Origin: Priapulus caudatus
Lineage: Eukaryota > Priapulida > Priapulimorpha > Priapulimorphida > Priapulidae
Direction of reading: 5' to 3'
Length of the DNA stretch: 46,754 bases
Assembly: GCF_000485595.1 (NCBI RefSeq)
Contig: NW_014577277.1
Coordinates: 77,761-124,514, forward strand
The translations under genes and the position numbers were made by a program. Shown piece by piece: positions 23,178 to 34,182 of the stretch. The notes beneath the pieces are model-generated. The model ran no database searches and was not told the DNA's origin. It saw nothing but the letters and a program-made list of their open reading frames with translations. Positions within the stretch are counted from its first letter, which is position 1. Each line of letters starts with the position of its first letter.

Positions 23178-23844
23178 CGCTTATGTTGATCCGCTACGTT
23201 AGATACCTTGTAAACAACAAATTGCTATGATAATTTACGCTGCGCGTCAGTGTTTCGCCACTGCGTGAGCGTTGTTTAATTTAATCAATATTTCAACAAA
23301 AGCGTACGGTTGTTCTACCACAAAACCCACGAGATAATTTTTTTTCACTAATTATGGATTTAAAAAAAGAGTATTTTAAACGTTATGCATCTAAAAAACG
23401 CATAGGGAAATCAATCTTACCTGTGGTCGCACTAATAAACTGCATACCGCGTTACACACTGAACGCCCGAACTACAATGGATCAATAATGCTGCCGGCAT
23501 CTATGCAACGATTAAATTGCTGCTGTTTCAATGTTGATATTCACAACAAAAATCCTTCGTGCAGACGTTAAATAGCGCGAATAGTGCAGAAATGCATCTA
23601 AACGCAATCACAACTAGTACTTGTCCGCACGCAGACGTTATAACTCCGCTTTGCTTACCTGAGGGTGCGGGTTATTACTGGGGTCTGAGTCGGCTCGGAC
23701 TAAACTAGTACGTCCGTGTGAAGCCGCACAGCCACGAGAACGCGATACGCACACACACACACAACCATCGCACGACGTTCGCTACTTAGTAACCAGTTGT
23801 GATTGCTGAACCTGCGTCGGAGCAACAATCCAGGTGCAGCCGCG

Positions 23845-23845
<1 letters not shown>
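23178..23845 (-). promoter_or_regulatory. Upstream region of the SPEC3/Stum gene
   Basis: On the minus strand the sequence holds two good donors, CTCAG|GTAAGC at about 23659 and CACAG|GTAAGA at about 23421, which could end 5' UTR exons spliced to the coding exon starting at 23177. The region around 23640-23900 is the most GC- and CpG-rich part of the locus and is the likely promoter. No TATA box was identified with confidence. Confidence 0.4.
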
Positions 23846-23875
<30 letters not shown>

Positions 23876-23878
23876 CAC
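23846..23878. repeat. (CAG)n trinucleotide repeat
   Basis: Nine or so CAG units with one CAA interruption, CTG on the strand of the SPEC3/Stum gene, within its presumed 5' region. Confidence 0.9.
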
Positions 23879-26604
23879 ACAGGTGGCTTACCGCGATATG
23901 TGTGCCGCGGACCACTGCACGACAGGTATCGATGCTGTGGGGAGGGGGTAGAGAGTGGATATTGAGAGGTATCGTGCGAGGTGCAAAGAAAGGAGCGTAC
24001 CGCAACGAGGGTGGGGACGTGCACAAGTCAAGGTCAGGTTTCCATAGTGACCGTGACTAGGTAAAGACCTGCGGCAATACCCCGTGACGATGTTGAGATC
24101 ATCATGTTTTTTTAAACTAACATTATTACTACATAGGGATGTAGTAATAAACCAAAACCAAGTGATGTAGTGGATATGCCAACTTTTATTACACGCACAC
24201 GTGATATATAATCCCACTTTAATTTCGATCGCATCTCACATCATATAAACCCTTCTTGCTCATACCCCGTGACAGCAAAATCGATACGCTCAGCCCTTAT
24301 ATTTCGCAGCCACACTCTATATCGCATCGTGGAGCACTCTCAATGAATGGCAATAAGTGGGCGATAGTTTACTCAGTTGGTTACACGGTGAAAGTGTTTC
24401 TGTTACCGGGGCTGTTCATCGATGTACGCGTGTACAAACGGTAACCGCGATGCGTCACGACGCCCCTACCACTCGTGAATTATCGACACGTCAATAAATA
24501 AGGCCACTGTGCTAATTATTGCCTATATACCAGTCAGCTCTACGACAGAAAGCGGAGTCGCGCAATTCTTTTTTGAATAATGCGCACCAAATTATAGCAC
24601 TTACTTATACATGCTCAGCTAGCGCAGACACGGTGACCAGTTAGTTAGGCACGACGTTGTTTGTATCACAGAAGCCGAAATAAAATCATCGGAAAAAACC
24701 ATGTTGTCCGTTCTGATATTCGATGCCAGTTATTGATATACGTTACGGCGCACGTGGATGATATTATTTCATTCGCATAGAATCCATGAAAGATGTACGC
24801 ATAGAATCGGAGGAAGTTAGATTCAAAACACTTTATATTTGTAAACTAAACATCTTTGGTACGAGGTTTTAAAACCAAAAACGACATCAGTGTCAACCGT
24901 AGTTTAATATTTCCAAAAACAGCTCTTACTTCGTTATAGCTCTATCCACGTGACGCTTCGCCAAGGTCAACAGTCAACAAATTATCTTCTCTTTGGTCTG
25001 AAATTTCCTGTGCTGGCGACTGCTGTCATGAAAGTAGTCACGACATCCTGTCTAAAGTGTCATAACTTTTGTAGTGAAGTGACGTGCAAAAGTTATGATA
25101 TTTAAAACTTACAGTCACAATTATGTTAATAAACTACTTGTGTTTCTAACGAGTCCTGGATAACAAATATCAAATTAGGGGAATTACATAGTGGTTGCGC
25201 ATGCTGAAACTTTCTTAATAGCAAAAATGGAACAGTGCAACACATAAATTTTACTGGTTTTATAATTAAAATTAAATAAAATTTTAATATATACAGGTAT
25301 AATAACGAGCCTGATATGTATTTCGTAAAACCACGTTCTATAAATCAACCCAAAGCTTGAGTATATTTCTAAACAGCATACATTAACATTTTACCTTTGC
25401 GCGGTTTTCAACAAATACAGTTCTAAGCAATAATTAAGGCACAGTCTTGCTGTGTTCTGCGGATCAAACGAGCTCATCATTTAAAAAATAACGTTCAGAC
25501 TCAGCTATCCTTCTTGGATTTATGTTAATAATCCATACACACATTGTTGAAATTATAAGAAATTACTACCAATGCTGAGGCCATGGGCACCGTCTGAGGA
25601 TTACTATCCGATTTACTTTTATCAAGCAACCTCACCTCCTTCTTCCTTAACATCAGTGAGCTTGCTACGTTCCAAAACGTAAATGGACACGTAAACATAC
25701 CTCAATTGATTTAATCCAAGTGAATACACTACCTCAATGAAAGAATGAAAAACATCTCTTCACTTACACGGCATGCAGAATAATAAGACACAGTAATCAC
25801 ATCCAATATATTATTCGTTAAATATCACACGATTTATGTCCATGAGCTGATGATGATTGTTTATTCGGTTTCCAAATATTACAAGGTGCTCTCAAGGTTA
25901 CACGTATATCCAAAGTAAACATATAACTAATGTCTATCAACGTAAAATATTCTGTAACATGAAAAATATTAATACGGGATTTAATGGAGAAACAATTAGA
26001 AGTCTATGCACACAGGTGTTATACATGTATAAAACCCATCTTCTCTCAAACACGTTAATTTTGAAAGACACTAGAACACACATAAAGCAAAGGCCACACA
26101 AGGGTATTCCTACTATTTACTAGTGTTCATGCATGAAGTTATACCGCAAAATTGGTTTAAGAAAGAAGTATTAGGGCGTAGTTTATCCAGACCATTGATG
26201 CATACTCAACACTCATCATATACTTTTCTATGCATACCCGTTTGCCATTATTATCCGTGCTATTAAAAGTAGGTGGTCTTTATTTCTAGTAAATTTTCAG
26301 CCAATAACCAATCACTACTTAGACCAAGCTCATTTGCCCAAACTCTCTATGCAAGAATGACCCAGTACAGTCTCAATTTTACGTGATGATATATTTTGTT
26401 GCTAATTGTGCGTAACTCTCGATAGTATTACACGTTTATGTAGGACTTTATACGTTAATAAAATCTAAATCTTACATCTTAAATATTACATCTGACTCTA
26501 TAGTTTCAAAAGTTTGGTGCCACAACGCAATCTCATTTTTCAATAACACACAAAAATTGTAATCAAAAACCGATAAAGTGTGAAGGGCTTGACAACATCA
26601 TCGG
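23879..26604. other. Intergenic between SPEC3/Stum and SARAF genes
   Basis: A small hairpin TTATTACTACAT/ATGTAGTAATAA sits at 24123-24150. Otherwise I see no exon, RNA gene or transposon end. The segment just below 26605 should contain the SARAF 3' UTR. Confidence 0.4.
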
Positions 26605-29600
26605 TTATCGTCGTTGGGTTCCACCAAAACCTGATGCTGTTCTTGTCCCAGTGCTGCCACCGCCAGAAAATCCACCGCCTCCTCCCCAGCCTGAGCCACC
26701 ACTGCCCCAGCCTGACCTACCACTACCCCAGCTTGATCCACCAGTTCCCCAGCCCGTGCGATGGCCAGGATGGTATGCATTATAGCCTCCAGTGCTGTAA
26801 AACCAATTATAGATGTTTTAGTATCAAGACACCTTTTCTATTAGCAGTTTCGATCAAGAGAAACAATTTTTTATAGTAAAACTAAACAGCAGTGTGTATC
26901 GTCAGCCCACTGTGATTGCCGCGTTTGCACCCATGTCCTGTGATTCCTATGCAACGGCGAGTACACGACTTACCCTCTGTTGCCAAAAAGGTAGCCCAAT
27001 GCACCGCCTGTAGCAAGACCAGACCAGAATCCACCGCCACCACCTGCACTGCCTGCTCCTCCACTCTGGGTTCCACCACAACTGGCTCCCCCTAAACAAA
27101 AGGTATTAGGTCTTTAGATCGTTTCCTACCTATCATTACTGCACACGTGTGAAGATCTAGTACAGTATGAGGACCACTCTAATATTAATACCCCCATCAC
27201 TAGGTATGACTATTCAACAGAATGGACGTTCGCACACCTCTATCCTGGCTTGATACAATACATTCATAATGTATAGTGAATCCCAGAGATAGGCTCAAGC
27301 CTAATCTGCAGATGAAAGAACCTTATCCATAATACCGTTCTTATTGCAATCGTTTTACAACTGATATCGATAAGTAGTATTCAATTAGAATAAAAAATTT
27401 TGGTTGCAGTGTTGTGTTGCAAGCTTGCTACCACTAGTTCTCACTCCTCACTTCTTTCACCCTAGTTCTTCATCGCTCACCTTGTGTGTAACTATCTCTG
27501 GATTCGTACGGTGGAGGGTTTCCGCCGCCTCCGAAGCCTGATCTTCCCGGATACCGGGAATCGCCCCCATCCGGATAGTCACTTGAGTCAGGGCTGTGAG
27601 CGTGCTGCGACACGCACGTCTTGTAGATTCCATAGATGATGAGCCCCACGATGATCAACATGACGACATCGCCTATGGCAGACGACTTCTGCGCCGGGTA
27701 CGATTGAGAGGAGCTACTGCCGCTGCGCGGAAAAAATAAAACTGCTGTGATATACGCGCACGATAGGGACAAGCGAGGAGTAGGGACTTACTTTCGGTTA
27801 CATGACGCTTCATTCATACTAGTCAATACTAGTCTATATAATAAGAAATAATTGTGTGGGGTGTTTAAGTGCCAGGGTTTAAGCCGAATGGTAAAATTGC
27901 TTGGGCTGCTCCTCATTCTTGCCCTCAGTGAACAACAAAAATTAAGGTTTAGCATGATTAAAAAGCCGAGGAAACAAAAATTAAGGTTAATAGATATGCT
28001 AGTGAACTAGTTTTTATTTATGAGGAAGTTTTTTTCATAGTTCATTCTACCCAAGTGTAATTTCATTAAATGTGTAATAAAACAGATATTACATACAATG
28101 TATAACTACATATATTGGAGAAGAGAAAGGGTTTCTTTACGTAATGTTACAATATATCAAGAGTACATAATAGAGATCTCTATTATGTACTCTTGAATAT
28201 ATGTATATAAAAATGTATCAAATTAAAAAAGGCTTCTAAATAGAATATTTAATAAAAAGATGTGTACACAGTATACCAAATGATTGTACTAACCTTCCAT
28301 GTTCATTGTAGTAGTTCTGGTGGCCTTTACCTGCCTGTTGGTGACCCTCCTTTGTAAGGTCTAAAGTATACTGAAGCTGTAAAGCAACATAGCCAATCGT
28401 ACAAATTTTATTCAAATGCATATCGTCTCGCCAGAAAAGCATCCCAAATATTAATGCCTATCAAGATATCAGGAATAGAAGACATTAAAACCTATGCACT
28501 ACACTTTCCTACAAAACTTATGACATTTTAGAGTCTCATCATTCGTAACAATTTATGAAGTTTCTGAAAAGGGGTCCCAAGTTCCAACTGTATATTTACT
28601 TGTTTTTGAATTAAAACACTTGACACAAAAGAAATTTTAGAATGAAAGAAAAATTAGCAGATAGTAGTAGGAACTAGATGGTGTTCAAAACTCAAGAAAA
28701 TTATGCACAAAATATTATACACCCATCCTATACTATTGTTTCTAATATATACATATATGAAAAAATACATTGTATTATACATACACCACATGAGCCTTTC
28801 AGTATGTACGGATCATCAGGATATTCATAGCCCTCACACAATACCTGCACAGTTCCAAATCGGTAGGCATTGTCCATGTCTGATTTACATTCCCACTAAA
28901 ATCACATAAAAAGGCAGAGAAGTATTACTATTAATGTGCATGTTACGGAATGAAGATGCACACAACATAACCTCCTGAAATTTACCGCCACACGATTTAA
29001 TGTTAATTGTAATGCAGAACCTGCCATGATTGCTCCATTCTATGCATCCCTACCCTGATAGTTCAGAATCAAATATGATATGCAGAAACCACAGCTGTGC
29101 ATAAATTTCTAACATGAATTTAACATGATCGTTGAATTTAGACATTTCACAATGTAGATCCCAAAACCATAAAATCTCAGCTCTTGAGTATAACAGTACA
29201 ATATTAACTTAATAAAATCAATTTCGTTTAAAACATTAAGTTATGGGCTAACAAGCTAGGATTGTGAAAGACCCTTTAGGCCTAATCCTTTATTTTGCAT
29301 TGGTCAAACATTATGAATATTGGTTCTGACTCTACGGTGAATGTTCGTAGCTAATCACCTGAACATCAAAACCATCTGATCCTCTGTTGTAGCATTGCAC
29401 AACTTGTGGAGTGAAGCCTTTACATCCAGCTGTACCGCCAACACAGCTCATCTGCACCATGACAAATATAACAGGGAGAATTGTGATTAAAGTAAACCGA
29501 ACTCTGCCCGCTACCCTAGAGTCTAAGCTTTCAGTCCCCCGCAGAGGCCGTCCAGGCCTCTTCTTAACACATCTCCACAAATATAACACGGAGATGTTTC

Positions 29601-30672
29601 TCATGATTCATTGCTGTGTCTAGTCAGGTGCATTAAGTCTAATCCAAAAACATTTTACGTAATTGGTTGTGGAATCATGAGCCCTGGTGTACTGCTGTGT
29701 TTTTTAAGACCAGGGCACAACTACTCTGTACACTGGCTTTCCTATGTACATGCAGTCGAACAGTCTTTCCCCCCTGAACCAAGTCAAATGTACTCTGCTT
29801 CTTCCAAAGTACCAGTGTGTTCAAATTGTACAAATCGTGACTTCACTTTATATATTATCTCCACAGAACAGTGAAATACTTTGTGCAGCATATTATGAAT
29901 GGCTAGTTTGCCTGAAAATAACACTGTAATGTTACACTAGGCCACCCTTAAAAAATTGTTTGTTTCCCCTTTACCTACTCGCCTCTCAGGGTACCGAGTA
30001 GGTATAGGTAGGTGAAAAATCGTTTTTATTTTGTTTTGACAAGATGTGTGTTTATTGTATATTCTGTTTTGTGTATATGTTTTTGCAGAACGAATTTGAT
30101 TGTTTTTTTTTGGTAAAACGAAATAATTTTTGTTTTGTTTTAATCGGCCAATAAAATGTGTCGAGTAGCGGCGTTATGGCGAGTCGGTCGGTAAAGGGGA
30201 AACAAGCAATATTTTATCTTAGGCCCTACGGAGCCGTATGCTTCGCGAAACATCATTCCTGTTCTCTAGCTCTACATGTGTATAGATTACCTGAGGGATT
30301 GGCTGCGATCTTCTCCCTGTTGTCATCTGCCCATGTCTTAGTGTCAACACACTCACATCAGACAGAAGAACTTTGTCATTGCCTGTAAAAGTTTGCATTG
30401 GTCTCTAAAACTACCTGTCAACCAGTGTAGCACATAACCCCACTAAAAATGTGGGCTGACATAAAACTGATACAGTAATAATAATAATGATAATAATACT
30501 AATTATTATTATTATAATCACCATAACCATAATATAACAATTGAATACTATAATGTTACTAAACAACCAAAAGCCATGCTTACTACCTACCAAAGCCAAA
30601 TGCTGCCCAGGCTATGGGCGATATAAATGCAATGATAACAAAGCACAGAATTTCCATGGTGTATAAAGTCAT
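26605..30672 (-). CDS. SARAF: SARAF, store-operated calcium entry regulator (8 exons)
   Basis: Exons 30591-30672, 30291-30382, 29359-29451, 28785-28895, 28294-28376, 27481-27722, 26974-27091 and 26605-26794 join in frame with GT-AG borders to 336 aa (human SARAF is about 339). Residues 1-27 are a signal peptide (ILCFVIIAFISPIAWA core). The lumenal part has VLLSDVSVLTLRHGQMTTGR, CVGGTAGCKGFTPQVVQCYN, GSDGFDVQWECKSDMDNAYR and CEGYE, matching the cysteine-rich SARAF domain. One membrane helix lies at about 170-187 (VVMLIIVGLIIYGIYK). The cytosolic tail is Pro/Ser/Gly-rich and has FWSGLATGGALGYLFGNRG, Trp-Gly-Ser repeats and the family C-terminus RTASGFGGTQRR. SARAF is an ER membrane protein that promotes slow inactivation of STIM1-Orai calcium entry. 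Introns 2 and 5 hold small transposons. Confidence 0.96.
28158..28195. mobile_element. 38-bp perfect-palindrome micro-foldback
   Basis: CAAGAGTACATAATAGAGA followed by its exact reverse complement, with no loop, is flanked by AATATAT at 28151-28157 and 28196-28202 (7-bp TSD). It lies in SARAF intron 5. Confidence 0.8.
29962..30203. mobile_element. Small TIR element in SARAF intron 2
   Basis: GTTTCCCCTTTACC at 29962 is matched by GGTAAAGGGGAAAC ending at 30203. Similarity continues outward (TTGTTT left; AAGCAA right), so the true ends may be 10-25 bp further out. The interior is T-rich and non-coding. No TSD could be fixed. Confidence 0.6.
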
Positions 30673-30860
30673 CCTGGATCACTCCAATTAGCCTGTAATC
30701 AATTCCAGTTCTCTAAGCGTTAAGGATGAATGAAACAATTTACTTTTCCTTGTTTAAATGCTATCTGAAAAATGAAAAAAAATGATATTGTACACTTCAC
30801 AATTCCTAGGTCAGGTATAAGAGTGTTTCACGTGACGTCATAGATCAGGTCACGTGTATC
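30673..30860 (-). promoter_or_regulatory. SARAF proximal promoter with E-boxes and CRE
   Basis: About 155-185 bp upstream of the SARAF start codon, TCACGTGACGTCA at 30828-30840 fuses an E-box (CACGTG) to a perfect CRE (TGACGTCA), and a second CACGTG lies at 30851-30856. CACGTG is bound by USF/TFE-type bHLH-ZIP factors and TGACGT(CA) by CREB/ATF and XBP1-like bZIP factors, which would suit an ER calcium-regulation gene. The spacing is seen; the regulation is inferred. Confidence 0.55.
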
Positions 30861-30952
30861 TGTTATGTGTCATGGTTGGCAGAAGCGAAGCGTGCTGCTT
30901 GACATTTACAGATGAATGTCCACATGTTCTGATAGAAAGCGCTGTTTATGTA

Positions 30953-31605
30953 GTGCACGTACACGTGCGTGCTGCGTGCATGTGCACGTACACGTGCGTG
31001 CATGTGTGTGTGTGTGCGTGCGCACGTACACGTGCGGGCATGCGTGCGTGCATGTGCAGGTACACGTGTGTGCATGAGTGCGCTGGTGCGTACGTGCGTG
31101 TGTGTACACACTGTACAGACCTGTACACGTGCATGTGTGCATGCATGTGCACATAGACGTGCGTGCGTGCGTGTGCACGTACAACTGCGCGCATGCATGC
31201 GTGCGTGCGTGTGTATGTAAACGTACGTGCATGCGTGCGTGTGTGTGCGTGCGTGTGCACGTATACGTGCGTGCGTACATGTGCGTGCATGTGTGCGTGT
31301 GCACGTACCTGCGTGCGTGCTTGCGTGCGTGTGTACGTATACGTGCGTAAGTGCGTGCGTGTGCACTTACACGTGCGTACGTGCGTGCGTGCGTGCATGT
31401 GCATGTGCACGTACACGTGCGTGCGTGCGTGCATGTGCACGTACACGTGCGTGCGTGCGTGCGTGCGTACCTAGACGTGCGTGCATGCGTGCCTGCGTGC
31501 GTGCGCACGTGTGCAGGTACACGTTCGTGCGTGCGTGTGCACGTACACGTGCGTGCATGTGTGTGCGTGCGTTCATGCGTGCGTCCGTGTGTGTGTGTGT
31601 GTGTG
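30953..31605. repeat. CGTG-rich tandem array
   Basis: About 650 bp of alternating purine-pyrimidine sequence built from GTGC/CGTG/TACA units with a recurring longer core near TGCACGTACACGTGCGTGCG. Open frames in both directions are repeat artefacts (Cys-Val-Arg-Ala or Thr-His). It begins about 280 bp upstream of the SARAF start codon and contains many CACGTG E-box hexamers. Confidence 0.95.
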
Positions 31606-32819
31606 CAACAATGAAGTTGAACCAGATCCACATCTGACCTTTCACAACAGTTTTTAGATAGAGCCTACTAAGCCCGACCAGGCTGTGCGACGGATTGTCT
31701 ATACAGGATGTATTTACAGATTGTCTATACGGATTGTTATTTGGTATTCTAACCCTAGCAATACCGTTTCTTGGAGCTAGGGCCTACTAATCTGACAGCT
31801 GTATATTGTAAGGATTCCAATTTAGTACAGTTCTAAATAGCATAGGGGGATCTGCCTGGTGAAAAATATTTTAACCATGGCTTTACAGTCCAACTTACAA
31901 TCGTGATTACTACAAGTAGTAATCACAAGCTTGAGACAAAGTGACTTTACAAATAATTACTTTACAACTAGTAATTACGACCAGTCTGTCACTGACGCCA
32001 AGGGGTCGTTGTCGTAACAGATACTACAGATATGTACCCGAGGTACATATATGTATACACAAAGTGTACCAGACTTGTACTACAGAAGTGTATTCTAACC
32101 CTAACACTAACCCTAACCCTAACTCTAACTCTAACCCTAACCCTAAACATACCTCATATAAAAATATAAACATAATACTAAACAACCTAAAACTACCTCG
32201 GGTACATATCTGCAGGAGTAGATAATAGGGAAGGAGTGTGACATCAATAAACAAGGGAAATTCGTCATTTACTAGCCTTAAAATACCTACGATTTACTAC
32301 GCGTAACGCAACCAACTTGAGCTCAAATCGTACACAGTACATCCGCCTAGCATCGTGCGAAATCGTTTCCTCGTATACACCCGCAATCCGGAGATACAGA
32401 CTAAAACGTACAACACGATTTTCAATTCTGTTGCCAGCAAAATCCATGCGTTGAGAAAGCTATTTGAAACAAAAGGCAGCTACTAACCACACTGTCCACG
32501 GCTTGCGCTCACGGCGAGGCGCTGTGGCTCGCAGGGAGATTGGACATCGATAGATAGACATAGACATAGATAGACTCATGACGTGCTATTGTGCGGTCGG
32601 TTATACATGCTGCCGCTGAGCAGCAGAGCTGCTGCTGATTGCGGTGGGGGAGTGCATACCAGCTGTAAATAGGTCAAAACAAAGGTTAGCTCGCCGAGTG
32701 TTGCGTCGATGTCTAATCTCCCTGCGAGCCACAGCGCCTCGCCATGAGCGCAAGCCGTGGACAGTGTGGTTAGTAGCTGCCTTTTGTTTCAAATAGCTTT
32801 ATCAACGCATGGATTTTGC

Positions 32820-33014
32820 GGTTCAAGGATAGAGAACATGGGTCCCAATAAAACCAATGTTATTTACATCAATATAAATATAATATTATATCAATATAAT
32901 TAATAGGTTAGGGTTATGGTTAGGGTCAGGATTAGGATTAGGGTTAGGGTTAGAATTAGGGTTAGGGTTAGGCACATTGGTTTTATTGGGACCCATGTTC
33001 TCTATCATTGGGCC
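32820..33014. mobile_element. Nested telomere-core MITE
   Basis: Ends GGTTCAAGGATAGAGAACAT and GGCCCAATGATAG (complement) are inverted repeats. The core at 32906-32972 is degenerate TTAGGG. The opposite palindrome arm near 32430-32445 gives the unfilled site; GATTTTGC/GATTTTTC flank the insert as an imperfect TSD. Confidence 0.8.
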
Positions 33015-33198
33015 GATTTTTCTGGCAACAGAATTGAAAATCGTGTGGTGTATCTCCGGATTGCGGGTGTATACGAGGAAACGATTTCGCACGATGCTAG
33101 GCGGGTGTACTGTGTACGATTTGAGCTCAAGTAGTAAATCGTAGGTATTTTGAGGCTAGTAAATGACGAATTTCCCTTGTTTATTGATGTCACACTCC

Positions 33199-33409
33199 GG
33201 CCCAAGGATAGAGAACATGGGTCCAATAAAACCAATGTGCCTAAACTTAACCCGAACCCTAAATGGCCTAATTCTAACCCTAACTCTAATCCTAACCCTA
33301 ATCCTAACCCTAACCATAACCCTAACCTATTATATTGATGTAATATTATATTTATATTGATGTAAATTACATTGGTTTTATTGGGACCCATGTTCTCTAT
33401 CCTTGAACC
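33199..33409. mobile_element. Second nested telomere-core MITE, opposite orientation
   Basis: It has the same ends as the copy at 32820 (GGCCCAAGGATAG and complement GGTTCAAGGATAG) with a CCCTAA-strand core at about 33250-33330. CACACTCC at 33191-33198 and 33410-33417 is the TSD; the other arm at 32231-32250 shows the site without the insert. Confidence 0.82.
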
Positions 33410-33527
33410 CACACTCCTTCCCTATTAGTATTATCTTATCTACTCCTGATATCTGTAGACTGTAGTCTGTAGTCTGTAGACTGTAGTACCTGTTAGTAAC
33501 GACAACGACCCTTCGTGCGTCACTGAC

Positions 33528-34182
33528 CAAGGTTAGGTAAGTGCAATCTTACTTGCCAATAGCCAATTACTTACGTTTACTACTTACAGTTACAAACTTA
33601 CCATTTAGGTCTCCGATAATTATAAATTATAAGTTAGAGCAAGTATTGAAGTAAGAATACACACGAGAGTTCAGATCGTATTTGTGAAATTGTGTTTAGT
33701 GTGACTTGTGTTTTGTGTTTTGACTGACACCTTGTCTGTTAACATTGCCAATAAAGACCAAGTAAAAAAATTACGGTACCCATCTTAACCATCGTACCTA
33801 AGTTCTGACTGCGTGCAATGCAATTGGTTGAAAAATAGACTATCACCGTTTCTCTTTCCATCGGAAGTAGTTACTTCGCATAAACGGAGTAAAATGATAG
33901 CGGACCAGAAGTATCCAGTCTACAATTGATTTAGTGGCGTCACCTAGTAGCCACAGCTTTTTGCATGTTGTGATCGTAAGTCTCGCTTTTTGAGGTTAAA
34001 TGTTATATTATTTAACTATTATTTATGTGTTGGGTACCGTGCATTTTCCCATAGATTCGATACGTTGAATAATTTATACCGTTAGTGTTAGATTAAAGTT
34101 ATGTAGGCCGGTCAGGCTACGACTAACGACGTGACGGAGAAACATCACAGTACACCTCAGATACACCTCAGTACCTCAGATA
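33528..34182. other. Intergenic between transposon clusters
   Basis: Unique AT-rich sequence. CAGATACACCTCAGTACCTC-type short repeats lie at 34150-34182 beside the next element. No gene was recognised. Confidence 0.4.

Larger units (their letters stand above)
32213..33448. mobile_element. 1.2-kb palindromic element, relative of the micro-foldbacks
   Basis: ATATCTG is duplicated at 32206-32212 and 33449-33455. Ends are CAGGAGTAGATAATAGGGA and its near complement. Long arms (about 32215-32535 against 32700-33448, less the two nested MITEs) fold around a ~165-bp spacer. The terminal ~19 bp equals the whole arm of the 45-bp palindrome at 46168-46212. No intact frame is present. Confidence 0.8.
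31997..33518. mobile_element. Composite telomere-core element with nested insertions
   Basis: GTCACTGAC at 31988-31996 and 33519-33527 is the outer TSD. The terminal sequence GGGTCGTTGTCGT (with CAAGGG or CGAAGGG outside it) is shared with 35274-35539, as is the degenerate CCCTAA core at about 32093-32148. The element has been opened by a 1236-bp palindromic insertion at 32213-33448, itself carrying two more palindromic MITEs. Removing 32213-33448 and one ATATCTG copy gives a ~280-bp element like the one at 35274. Confidence 0.85.

Noticed and set aside
24123-24150. Another micro-foldback element (TTATTACTACAT hairpin)
   Set aside because: It lacks the CARRAG-type end and no 7-8 bp TSD is present.
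26598-27079. Minus-strand frames rich in Ala/Val/Gly at the SARAF 3' exons
   Set aside because: They are out-of-frame shadows of the Gly-rich SARAF tail; the in-frame reading gives the family C-terminus.
30854-31645. Several overlapping open frames of 83-241 codons
   Set aside because: They are translations of the CGTG tandem array; open in many frames because the repeat lacks stop codons.
31903-31926. Hairpin GTGATTACTAC/GTAGTAATCAC as a micro-foldback
   Set aside because: A palindrome is present, but there is no flanking duplication and the ends do not match the family.
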